DNA of 64,000 nucleotides from a virus, in the IMG/VR virus record IMGVR_UViG_3300013132_000036, positions 20,524 through 84,523 of that record; one strand, given 5' to 3'. Position 1 is the first letter of the stretch. Each line of letters opens with the position of its first letter. The translations under genes were made by a program, and so were the position numbers. This document shows positions 6,359 to 13,903 of the stretch, in pieces. The notes under the pieces are model-generated. The model searched no databases. It had not been told where the DNA came from and was given only the letters and a program-made list of their open reading frames with translations.

Positions 6359-7963
6359 CTAAAATGTTATTCCTAGTTTAGCTCCCCATTTGTCTGCTAA
6401 AGGACCAAGACAAGAGTACATTGCAGGGTCTGTTTGTAATTCTGGGTGTAAATTAAAGAATGTTGCAAGAGCTGCTGATCCTTCCTCTTCAAGATCTGTT
6501 CTCTCTAACCATTTAGCATAGTTACAAACTTCAGTAGGGGTCAGTTTAATTTCTTTACTTTTTCTAATAACTGCTCCAAATAAAGCGTGAGTGTAATCCG
6601 GTTTATTTCCTTTGTCTGCAGGGATTGGTGCTTTTGCCGGATCAGTATATGGTAAAATAAGTTCTCTAACCGGAATGTCCTTAGCAACCTTATAAAAATT
6701 TAAGAAAGATACAGCAGCATCATTACCTACGTTTTTAGAAAATTCCTTCTTTATAACATCCTCTGGGATATTAGTAATTCCTTTTGCTTCTAAATTTCTA
6801 ATTACTCTTGATAAAGAGTTAGAGGCATCAACCCAAGCCCTAGGGGTAGGGTATTTAGTTTTCTTAGTGGCAGGATCTAAATTATGGAAGAAGTCAGGCT
6901 GGAATTCTAAGAAATCTAAAAGTTCGGGTAAAACAACATTTTTATATCTGCTTCTTTCCACATAAGATCTAAATCCTTTTATGGTAGGCACGAAGTTAAC
7001 TGCTTGAAATCTGTCTCTAAGTGCAGTTCCTAATTCTTTAACAGATTTATCATCCTGCTTTCTGTTACCTGCTGCTACAATATACCATCTTTCTGGAATA
7101 TTATAATTGTTTCCAATTCTTCTTGATTGTGCAAGTTTCATAAATATTTTAATAACCTCCTCTGGCATACGATTTAACTCATCAATAAATATTATTCCAC
7201 CTTTACCATTCCTACCATTATCATAAGGAAGAATATCTATGTTGATATTTGATCTTGTTACTCCCGCACCTGCGTAATTTCTCTCTGGATCTGGCTCTTT
7301 CATAGTTACTACACTAGGTACACCAGCAAAATCAACAGGTTCAGCATTTTCTCCATCTACATTGACTAAAGAAAGCTTATGCCCATATAATTCTTTTCCT
7401 AATTCGTCACAAACCTGTGCTACTATCTGTGTTTTACCAATCCCAGGAGCTCCGTAAATAAAAATAGGCTTAACATCTAGAATTCCCCTGTACATGTCAT
7501 CTAATTCGTCTTCAGTTGCCCCGGCTTTCTTAGCAGCATCCATTTCATCAGCAATTCTGAAGATCTCTCTCATGTTTGTTTTGATGTCCTCCTTTATTTC
7601 CGGTTCGGAGTAATTAGGTACGTCGTCTGAAATAGGATATTCAAGGGGAACTGCATCTTCCCATAAAAAACTTTCACCAAGGGTCTCTGGTTTTTCAAGA
7701 TTACCCATGTTATAGTATTCTGTTCCTTTATAGAAATTATTAACCTGACTTAAAATAGATTCACTCTTAGAATCGTCAAATAAAGCAACCCTCGGGGTTC
7801 CTGTTTTAGGGCCAGAAGATATCAATTTAACTAAACCCGACTTAACCGCATTGTATAGGCCTTTTGCCCATGAAGATATTTTCGATCCTAAATTGGATAA
7901 AAATCCCTCACTCATATATGATTCATTTACGAATTCATCGAAATTATAAATTCTTTTAGCCAT
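6359..7963 (-). CDS. MoxR-family AAA+ ATPase with capsid-targeting-like N-terminus
   Basis: A 534-residue AAA+ ATPase. The core shows Walker A GAPGIGKT (171-178), Walker B IIFIDE (257-262), sensor-1 asparagine in VAAGN (N300) and an arginine-finger segment ALRDRF (314-319). This is the layout of MoxR and CobS-like ATPases that act with VWA partners to remodel or load metal onto target proteins. The N-terminus MAKRIYNFDEFVNESYM carries the targeting signature. An amphipathic stretch (about 20-50) and a non-conserved linker precede the ATPase. It is directly followed by two small genes and preceded by the VWA and metallopeptidase genes, the usual MoxR neighbourhood. A GATATATA element lies 22 bases upstream. 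The substrate is unknown. Confidence 0.85.
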   Translation of the reverse strand: MAKRIYNFDEFVNESYMSEGFLSNLGSKISSWAKGLYNAVKSGLVKLISSGPKTGTPRVALFDDSKSESILSQVNNFYKGTEYYNMGNLEKPETLGESFLWEDAVPLEYPISDDVPNYSEPEIKEDIKTNMREIFRIADEMDAAKKAGATEDELDDMYRGILDVKPIFIYGAPGIGKTQIVAQVCDELGKELYGHKLSLVNVDGENAEPVDFAGVPSVVTMKEPDPERNYAGAGVTRSNINIDILPYDNGRNGKGGIIFIDELNRMPEEVIKIFMKLAQSRRIGNNYNIPERWYIVAAGNRKQDDKSVKELGTALRDRFQAVNFVPTIKGFRSYVERSRYKNVVLPELLDFLEFQPDFFHNLDPATKKTKYPTPRAWVDASNSLSRVIRNLEAKGITNIPEDVIKKEFSKNVGNDAAVSFLNFYKVAKDIPVRELILPYTDPAKAPIPADKGNKPDYTHALFGAVIRKSKEIKLTPTEVCNYAKWLERTDLEEEGSAALATFFNLHPELQTDPAMYSCLGPLADKWGAKLGITF

Positions 7964-7984
7964 TTTTATTCTATTATTTACCTT

Positions 7985-7993
7985 GTATATATC
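7985..7993 (-). promoter_or_regulatory. Candidate late-promoter element GATATATAC
   Basis: Minus-strand GATATATAC in the 34-base gap before the MoxR gene, 22 bases from its ATG. Close variants sit 14-20 bases upstream of four other genes. T4-like phages use TATAAATA as the late -10 box, so this may be the equivalent. No -35 signal is evident. Inferred from recurrence only. Confidence 0.4.
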
Positions 7994-7997
7994 TTTT

Positions 7998-9005
7998 TTA
8001 TATTCTTTTTACGTTCTTGTTGGCAAGAACAATGTCTATTCTTTCACCAAAAGGTTGGGAGTTAGGATAAGGCTCATCATTGAAGGTTAGGAATACCCAA
8101 ATACATCGGTCACCATATTCAGAAATGTCATAGTCATTTTCAGAAGGAAAACCTGCCTCACCGTCAGTAAAGTATATAAAAACTGTGGGTGTTTCACCTT
8201 CCTGATCTATCATGTTTTTTTGAACCCATTTGAATGGGGGCCAAAAATAAGTTCCTCCTCCTCCCGCTATTTTATTATAATCCGGAAGATCTCCTGGCTC
8301 TAATATATCTGGTTCATAAACTTGTGTGTCACAATACAATATAACTGTTTTATTTGGGTTATACTCTTGAGTTATATTCGTAACTTCTCCTAGAAATTGT
8401 TCTATCATTTCTCTTGTAATAGATCCAGAGGTATCTATTGCAACAACTACACTCTGAAAATCTTCCTTATATCTCTTATAGCCATATTGAGCTTTTCCTG
8501 ATCCCAGAAATCTTCTAGAGGGTAATGTATATTTGGATTTAGATATAGCTTGATCTATATACTTTGAAAGTTCTTCTTTCCAATCTATAACAGGTCTTTT
8601 AGTTTTTTGAATTGCTCTCTTTAGCTGAGCCGGGATATTTCCTGCATTAGTACCTGCAATTCTAGTTATATCTTCCCATTCTTCGGCTAATGTTTCACCA
8701 TTAAGTCCGCTGTCTCCTCCGAGATCCCCAAGTTCCCCAGGTCTAAGAATTTCCCCTGGATTATACCCATCCTTGACTTTAGGTCCTCCTCCTCCTGTTT
8801 CGGTCCTTTTAAATTCAGATTCTTCTTCCTTTATTTTACCATCTTTGTCCCTCTCCGGAACTTCCCTATCTGGAACGTCATCTCCCCACTCATCTATATT
8901 TTCTGGCTTAGGTATAGGAAAATCGGGGGGAAAATCTCCGGTTCCGCCTCCGCCGCCTCCTTCTCTAATTTCTTGTATTCTTACGCCTGTTATTTTTGCT
9001 TTCAT
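7998..9005 (-). CDS. VWA-domain protein (MoxR partner)
   Basis: A 335-residue protein with a C-terminal von Willebrand factor A domain (about 184-330). The MIDAS metal site is intact: DTSGS at 191-195, a threonine in GGGGTYF (T252) and the later Asp in YFTDG (D281). The N-terminal half is disordered: a run of six glycines (16-21), proline/acidic stretches, another GGGG, then a helical linker. Such VWA proteins commonly pair with MoxR ATPases. In DUF2201 proteins of bacteria the VWA domain is fused to a metallopeptidase domain, here a separate adjacent gene. No capsid-targeting signature is present, unlike its two flanking genes. Confidence 0.85.
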   Translation of the reverse strand: MKAKITGVRIQEIREGGGGGGTGDFPPDFPIPKPENIDEWGDDVPDREVPERDKDGKIKEEESEFKRTETGGGGPKVKDGYNPGEILRPGELGDLGGDSGLNGETLAEEWEDITRIAGTNAGNIPAQLKRAIQKTKRPVIDWKEELSKYIDQAISKSKYTLPSRRFLGSGKAQYGYKRYKEDFQSVVVAIDTSGSITREMIEQFLGEVTNITQEYNPNKTVILYCDTQVYEPDILEPGDLPDYNKIAGGGGTYFWPPFKWVQKNMIDQEGETPTVFIYFTDGEAGFPSENDYDISEYGDRCIWVFLTFNDEPYPNSQPFGERIDIVLANKNVKRI

Positions 9006-9039
9006 ATATTAAATCCTTTTTTTCATAGAACGTATTAAA

Positions 9040-9900
9040 TTAGAAGTCTAATTCTTTTTCTATATCATCTCCTAATATATTTTCACCCTTAGCTTTTCTC
9101 TGTAGATATTCTTTAACCTTATTTTTCGGTATAGGATCATACTCAAGCTCACCTGATGTCTCGTCTATAGACTTAACTATACCATAAGAATCATTATCTT
9201 TATCGTATATAATGTCACCAACTACAGGATCCTTTGGCGGTGGTGGAGGTGGTGGAGGTGTGGTCGGAGGATATCCTTCCTCAGGAACATATCCATTAGA
9301 AAGAAGCTTCTCATATATCCATTCTGCACTCCTGTTTACGAATTCATAATCATAAGGAACATGGCCACATCCAGGATATAATGATCCCTCTACCATTTTT
9401 CCTATCCCTCCTTTAGAAACAGGTTTAGGCTTATCGGAATTTATCGTGCTTGTATCTACGGGTGTTAACAACTGATTAAGTGCATAATCTGCTGCAACGT
9501 TCCATACACCTGCTTTAGTTTTATCCTTAGGACATCTTAAAAAGTGTACCAATGTATTGTGTAAAACCTCATGTGCAATAACCCATATTATCTCCTCATC
9601 TGTACGACCTAGAACAAAATCTGGATCATAGTGTATACTAACACCATCAGTTGCCATTGTTTTATATTCAAGATTTCTGTTTTCTCTGATAATCAATCGA
9701 GATAACATCGATGCAAAAAATGGATATGATCCGTTTAGTAAAAATACACACGCCCTCATTTTTTTCAGAGCTGCGGGATTGTGTGGTGTTTTGTTTCTTT
9801 CGTCTAAATAGATTGCTTCATTTAAACTGTTATACTCTGAATAACCAAATCTAGCATATTCAAAAATTGCAAAATCACTGAAGGATAATATTCTTTTCAT
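9040..9900 (-). CDS. DUF2201-type putative zinc metallopeptidase, signature-tagged
   Basis: A 286-residue predicted metallopeptidase. The zincin motif HEVLH is at 110-114, followed by WNVAADYALN (133-142), a combination typical of the DUF2201 N-terminal peptidase domain. A proline-rich hinge (eight consecutive prolines) leads to a small barrel-like C-terminal segment (VGDIIYDKDNDSYGIVKSI). The start MKRILSFSDFAIFEY bears the capsid-targeting-like signature. It lies immediately upstream of the VWA and MoxR genes, together forming a split version of the bacterial MoxR plus peptidase-VWA pair. Proteolytic activity is not demonstrated for the family in general, so a metal-dependent role other than cleavage is possible. 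Confidence 0.8.
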   Translation of the reverse strand: MKRILSFSDFAIFEYARFGYSEYNSLNEAIYLDERNKTPHNPAALKKMRACVFLLNGSYPFFASMLSRLIIRENRNLEYKTMATDGVSIHYDPDFVLGRTDEEIIWVIAHEVLHNTLVHFLRCPKDKTKAGVWNVAADYALNQLLTPVDTSTINSDKPKPVSKGGIGKMVEGSLYPGCGHVPYDYEFVNRSAEWIYEKLLSNGYVPEEGYPPTTPPPPPPPPKDPVVGDIIYDKDNDSYGIVKSIDETSGELEYDPIPKNKVKEYLQRKAKGENILGDDIEKELDF

Positions 9901-9917
9901 TCCTTTGTTTAATTACA

Positions 9918-11927
9918 CTATATATCCTCTTCAGAACCGTTTATTTGTTTGGTAAATTCATTGAAAAGAACTGCTACTGATTTAGGAACTTTACTTTTAA
10001 ATTGTTGAAAATCTCCGTCTTTTATGTAAGTCCTAATATCATTATTATTTGACCATTGAGGAGTTTTATATATTTCTATATCTCCTCCCTCTAAGTCGTA
10101 TTTATTTCTTACCCATTCTCTCTGTAGAATCATGTTTTCAAAATCTCTTTCCCCTATACATACTGACGCAGGGTTAGCATATTTAACAACTGCATTTAGA
10201 GCGTCTTCTAAAAGATTGGACGGTATTATCTGATACCCTGCAAAAAGCTTATTATTCTCCGATGTTAGAGATCCTATTGATTTTCTTATTAAATCTTCAG
10301 AGAATGGATATTTTGATCCAGGCTCACTTCCTGGATGAACCACACAAAGGAAAACAGGTAAATTATTTTCCTTCTTTAATCTGGTACACATTTTTAAATG
10401 CCCATTATTAAAAGGCTGGAATTTCCCGATTACTATATTTACTTTCTGGTTGTTCTCGTTTAATATCTTAATCTTTCTTTTCTCTTTATGTGTAGTTACT
10501 ACTTTTTTAAAATCTTTAAATGAAAAAAATTCGGATGCGTCTTCGCTTTTTTTCTCCTCCTCAGTTATAACCGTAGGCGTTTCTGATTCATTAAGAGAAA
10601 CAGGATCTTCAGAAGAAGATCCCTCTATTATTTCTTCCAGCTCATCTATTTCATCTTCTTCTTCGCTCATTGTTGGATTAAATTTGCTACCTGCTTTTTT
10701 AAACCAAACAAAGCTAGGAACTCCTAAAGATTCCTCTACTAAATCTTTTTTCTTAGCGTTTATATAGCCAGCGATTTCTTCAACTAGCATGTTAAACTGT
10801 TGTATTAGACCTTCTGTGAAAAATCCATGTGGTTTTCTTTTAAGCTTCCTGAAGGAATTAAGAATCATCTGGAGAATGTCTATATAAACTTCATCATCTT
10901 CTATAGACTTTAACACCTCTTCATCGATTATTAAATCCTTGTTTATTTCAAATCCCTCTGATTTTAAATATTCAGGTTTTTGAAAATCAGCGCCTACGTA
11001 TTTTTCTCCCTCCTCATATACAAATCTCTTAAATACATTAAAAACAAAACTGATGTATCTTTCTTCCGGATCGTTTCCTTCAGCTGTGAAATTTTCTACA
11101 CCAGTCTCTAATATGAAATTCATTACATCTATAAGACATAAAGAATAAACATCGCTAGGGAAGTATGAAGTCTGGGTAACTTTTCTACTTTTGTTTATCT
11201 CATGGAAAACTGGATCAACCATTTTTGCTAAAACTGTTTCCTCCTTACCATCTTCATCTTCGAATCTGAAAACAAGAGAATCTATTTCCCCCTGTAGATC
11301 CTTACCAAGGGTTGTTCTTTCTACGTTTTTGTTTAATATAGAAATTAAATAGTTACTAAAGCTAGCAGTTTTAAATTTACTTTTAAGATCCATTAAAGGA
11401 GTTGAAAGGAAATCCATTATCGCTATCTTCTGATCCCTATTAAGTTTACCTTGGAATATAATAGGGGATCTCTCTACTTCTAGCTTATCTGCCCACTCGT
11501 CTAGCTCGTTCTTATCCTGTAAATTTTTAATAACGTCGCCGAATTCATCTCTAACAACAACGTGTGTTAAAACAAGATGATTTTTTGGTACCCTGTCGTA
11601 TTCGATCCTAACAGGTTTTTTATTGGGAAAGTAAACCATTCCAAATCTCCACCCTTTAGGAAGCTGATCAGTGATTTCAAGTGACAATGATTCTATATAA
11701 ATTATAGGCTTTTCGTAATATTTCATTAATATCCTATCAACCTTAGTTATAGGGTTATCTTGATCTTTTTTATAAAAAGATATATTATCTCCAGTAAAAT
11801 CCCTCTCGAAAGAAAAAGAAGGTCCATCTAAATTCTCAGTTACTGTTAAATTTTTATTGAAAAGGCTTTCAATGAAGGACTTTCCTTTTTTCTCGTATAT
11901 GTCCGTTAAGTATTTTATTCCAGCCAT
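9918..11927 (-). CDS. Ligase-like domain fused to NMN adenylyltransferase-like domain
   Basis: A 669-residue two-part protein. The N-terminus resembles the nucleotidyltransferase core of RNA/DNA ligases (LTVTENLDGPSFSF, residues 27-40). The lysine expected in the KxDG nucleotide-binding motif is asparagine (N32), so adenylation is doubtful. A long helical region and an acidic linker (about 425-470) follow. From about 496 there is an adenylyltransferase fold: IVIGKFQPFNNGH (the GxFxPFxxGH nucleotide motif), VCIGERDFEN and NNNDIRTYI. This resembles NadM/NMNAT-type enzymes of NAD synthesis. An internal FFSFKDFKKV resembles the targeting signature. ATG at 11927 overlaps the preceding stop (TAATG) and is preferred over an earlier TTG. 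Confidence 0.7.
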   Translation of the reverse strand: MAGIKYLTDIYEKKGKSFIESLFNKNLTVTENLDGPSFSFERDFTGDNISFYKKDQDNPITKVDRILMKYYEKPIIYIESLSLEITDQLPKGWRFGMVYFPNKKPVRIEYDRVPKNHLVLTHVVVRDEFGDVIKNLQDKNELDEWADKLEVERSPIIFQGKLNRDQKIAIMDFLSTPLMDLKSKFKTASFSNYLISILNKNVERTTLGKDLQGEIDSLVFRFEDEDGKEETVLAKMVDPVFHEINKSRKVTQTSYFPSDVYSLCLIDVMNFILETGVENFTAEGNDPEERYISFVFNVFKRFVYEEGEKYVGADFQKPEYLKSEGFEINKDLIIDEEVLKSIEDDEVYIDILQMILNSFRKLKRKPHGFFTEGLIQQFNMLVEEIAGYINAKKKDLVEESLGVPSFVWFKKAGSKFNPTMSEEEDEIDELEEIIEGSSSEDPVSLNESETPTVITEEEKKSEDASEFFSFKDFKKVVTTHKEKRKIKILNENNQKVNIVIGKFQPFNNGHLKMCTRLKKENNLPVFLCVVHPGSEPGSKYPFSEDLIRKSIGSLTSENNKLFAGYQIIPSNLLEDALNAVVKYANPASVCIGERDFENMILQREWVRNKYDLEGGDIEIYKTPQWSNNNDIRTYIKDGDFQQFKSKVPKSVAVLFNEFTKQINGSEEDI

Positions 11928-12370
11928 TAGTTTAAACAATTAATAATTTTTCTACCTTTTAAATTACAAATTAAAAGATGTCCTATCCTTAAATTTTTCT
12001 TAGGTACAAAATCAGAACTTATTATATATTCCTCTAAAAATTTCATGATGCTGACTACTAAAATCCTAGATCTATAGCTTACTTCCGGATTATTATTTAA
12101 GTCATTTAATATGTCTATATAGTCTTCTAAGGAGCTTTTTTTATCCGGCTTAATCAATGCCTTAAAAATATCCTTTTCAATCGTGTATACAAGCTCTTTT
12201 TCTATAGTAATGCTCCAATTTCCTGTGACGTCTTCTGTTAATATTCCCCTTTCTCCTAAAAACGTCATAAATGAAAAATCGTCGCCATCTGGAGAGACCG
12301 AATGAATCTTACATCCCGTATAGTGCTGTAAAACTGGATAAAGTGCGGTACTTTGTATATGGCTAAGCAT
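11927..12370 (-). CDS. Hypothetical protein
   Basis: Unrecognised 147-residue protein starting MLSHIQSTALYPVLQHY. It contains a small mixed alpha/beta region (SFMTFLGERGILTEDVTG, WSITIEKELVYTIEKD) and a C-terminal helical part. There is no targeting signature, transmembrane segment or catalytic motif. Its stop overlaps the start of the ligase-like/NMNAT gene by one base (TAATG), so the two are translationally coupled. It starts 6 bases after the acidic-tail gene. A partner or chaperone for one of these is plausible but unproven. Confidence 0.6.
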   Translation of the reverse strand: MLSHIQSTALYPVLQHYTGCKIHSVSPDGDDFSFMTFLGERGILTEDVTGNWSITIEKELVYTIEKDIFKALIKPDKKSSLEDYIDILNDLNNNPEVSYRSRILVVSIMKFLEEYIISSDFVPKKNLRIGHLLICNLKGRKIINCLN

Positions 12371-12376
12371 TCTTTA

Positions 12377-12535
12377 TTATTCGTCTTCGTCTTCTTCGTC
12401 CTCGTCGTATTCTTCTTCGTCCTCGTCGTCTTCGATTTCGTCTTCCACTTCATCATCATCTCCTTGAGGAATAGTAGCAGAATACTCGTCATCTTCATCC
12501 TCATCCTCATCTTCATCCTCATCTTCCTCGTAGCT
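12377..12535 (-). repeat. GAN-codon microsatellite encoding polyacidic tail
   Basis: About 160 bases of near-continuous GAA/GAT/GAG/GAC codons, seen on the plus strand as cttcgtc/ctcgtc runs. The stretch includes the alternating EDEDEDEDEDEDD segment and a second block ending EEYDEDEEDEDE. It is low-complexity coding sequence, likely to vary in length by slippage, and it produces long spurious open frames on the other strand. Confidence 0.8.
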
Positions 12536-13258
12536 GCCTTCAGTTTCTTCCGGATGACCGTTATGCTCTTCTCCATAGGTATATCCAGAATTTGGATCTT
12601 CGTGTTCTTCCTCCTCTCCCATTTCTTCTTCCTCTTCTATCTCGTTCCAAACAGGTTGCATTTTACAAGTTAGATATTTGCAATAAACATCTCCAGTTTT
12701 TCTGTCTTCGATTGTTACCATTCTAGGCCCGTTTATCTCGTCTAGTTCTATACTTGCAGCAAACATTTTAGACTCTTCTAAATTAGCAAAAGGTCCGAAA
12801 GTGTAAGCTCCTAGATCAGGAGTAGTTTTTACTTTAAGTGGAGAGGACATCATATCTTTACTGTATCTAATCATTTCTCCCCCTTTATCAAAATAAAAAT
12901 CGTCACACATAGTTACGAAATGGTAGTTAGGATCCCCACCATCGCCTACCATCTGCTTAGCCATTTCCATGGTCCTAGACTCATTCATTTTCTTTTTGGC
13001 GAAATCAAATTTAGATCCAGTTGCTTTAGGTTTTATACCCTTCTCTTTTTTATAATCACTCCAAGCTTTAGATAAGCCATCCATGTACTTTTCTTGAGCT
13101 TTTCTATCACCTTGGAATTTTTTATCAAAAGGTCCAGAAACACCATGCTTCTTGTGGTACTTTTTAGAGAACTCAAGGTACATATTTCTTTCATTGACTA
13201 CCTGACTTTCTTTTAGTTCTTGCTTCTTTTTTTCTACTGCTGAAGAGAATTTTTTCAT
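12377..13258 (-). CDS. Bipolar protein: Lys-rich N-terminus, Asp/Glu-rich tail
   Basis: An unrecognised 293-residue protein with extreme charge separation. The first 110 residues are rich in Lys with repeated helical segments (FSSAVEKKKQELKESQ, YLEFSKKYHKKHG, AWSDYKKEKGIKPK). The middle (about 115-205) looks globular (HFVTMCDDFYFDKGGEMIRY, GPFANLEESKMFAASIEL). The last 85 residues are mostly Asp and Glu. The start MKKFSSAVEKKKQELKE fits the targeting signature only weakly. Acidic proteins of this kind occur in phage head cores, and polyacidic tails can mimic DNA. Either role would suit its place among signature-tagged genes. Confidence 0.65.
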   Translation of the reverse strand: MKKFSSAVEKKKQELKESQVVNERNMYLEFSKKYHKKHGVSGPFDKKFQGDRKAQEKYMDGLSKAWSDYKKEKGIKPKATGSKFDFAKKKMNESRTMEMAKQMVGDGGDPNYHFVTMCDDFYFDKGGEMIRYSKDMMSSPLKVKTTPDLGAYTFGPFANLEESKMFAASIELDEINGPRMVTIEDRKTGDVYCKYLTCKMQPVWNEIEEEEEMGEEEEHEDPNSGYTYGEEHNGHPEETEGSYEEDEDEDEDEDEDDEYSATIPQGDDDEVEDEIEDDEDEEEYDEDEEDEDE

Positions 13259-13261
13259 TTT

Positions 13262-13867
13262 TTATACATTATTTGTTTGGAATATAGGCTGGGCTGGGTT
13301 TGCCTGATGTTGATAATAGAGATTCACTCTATTTCTAGCTATATCATCTAATACAGGAACTTGTCCCATTACTACGTCACCTCTATTATAAAGATCCCCT
13401 ATGTGATCTGCTAATTGATCCTCCGTTTTTATACTAGGAAGTTCGTTCTGTGCAAAGTCCTCATTTGTATGTCTCATGAATTCTATATCTACTTTCTCAT
13501 CACTAGGAGATTTTTTAGTGAATTCATATTTAGTAGGACCAAATACTCTTTTTAATACATTAGGTACAACAGATAAAGCGCCAAAAAGAATTTCAAATCC
13601 TGTATCAGGTCCCCCGTGGGTTCTCATTGATCTATTTTGTCTTACTTGTTGCTTTCCTATTTCTGCCGCTCTGTTTATTCTATTTTCCATTTTTTGGAAA
13701 AAGTCACGAGTTTTCTGTAGAACAGTAGGATTGCTGCCTAATTCATAATGATTTTTAGCTCTATCTTCATAAGTAGAAGCATTGTTTCCTAAATGCCTCC
13801 TAAAGAAAAGATCTTCACTAGACTCATTAATTTGGCAAAAATCCTTGAAGTTTTTAATTTTATACAT
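13262..13867 (-). CDS. Hypothetical protein with strong capsid-targeting-like N-terminus
   Basis: Unrecognised 201-residue protein beginning MYKIKNFKDFCQINESS, one of the best copies of the signature: aromatics at the right spacing and NE-S where cleavage would occur. The remainder is basic and helical (KTRDFFQKMENRINRAAEI), with a hydrophobic patch (GFEILFGALSVVPNVLKRVF) that could be membrane-active or a core helix, then a polar C-terminus. ATG at 13867 is preferred; a TTG one codon earlier adds nothing. GGATATATAG lies 20 bases upstream. Confidence 0.65.
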   Translation of the reverse strand: MYKIKNFKDFCQINESSEDLFFRRHLGNNASTYEDRAKNHYELGSNPTVLQKTRDFFQKMENRINRAAEIGKQQVRQNRSMRTHGGPDTGFEILFGALSVVPNVLKRVFGPTKYEFTKKSPSDEKVDIEFMRHTNEDFAQNELPSIKTEDQLADHIGDLYNRGDVVMGQVPVLDDIARNRVNLYYQHQANPAQPIFQTNNV

Positions 13868-13887
13868 CAAAGTGCTTTATTTCTACT

Positions 13888-13897
13888 CTATATATCC
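13888..13897 (-). promoter_or_regulatory. Candidate late-promoter element GGATATATAG
   Basis: Minus-strand GGATATATAG in the short non-coding gap between UvsW and the downstream signature-tagged gene, 20 bases from that gene's ATG. It matches the elements before the MoxR, fibre and other genes. It may mark the switch from replication genes to head-directed genes. Inferred from recurrence and spacing. Confidence 0.4.
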
Positions 13898-13903
13898 TAT
13901 TTC

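Noticed and set aside
9918-9927. GGATATATAG before the metallopeptidase gene
   Set aside because: It is the last coding triplets and stop (E-D-I-stop) of the preceding gene, so it is not counted as independent support for the promoter motif.
12353-12673. Plus-strand ORF full of Phe, Val and Leu
   Set aside because: It is the antisense of the GAN-codon polyacidic tail. Its apparent membrane-like composition is a by-product of the repeat.
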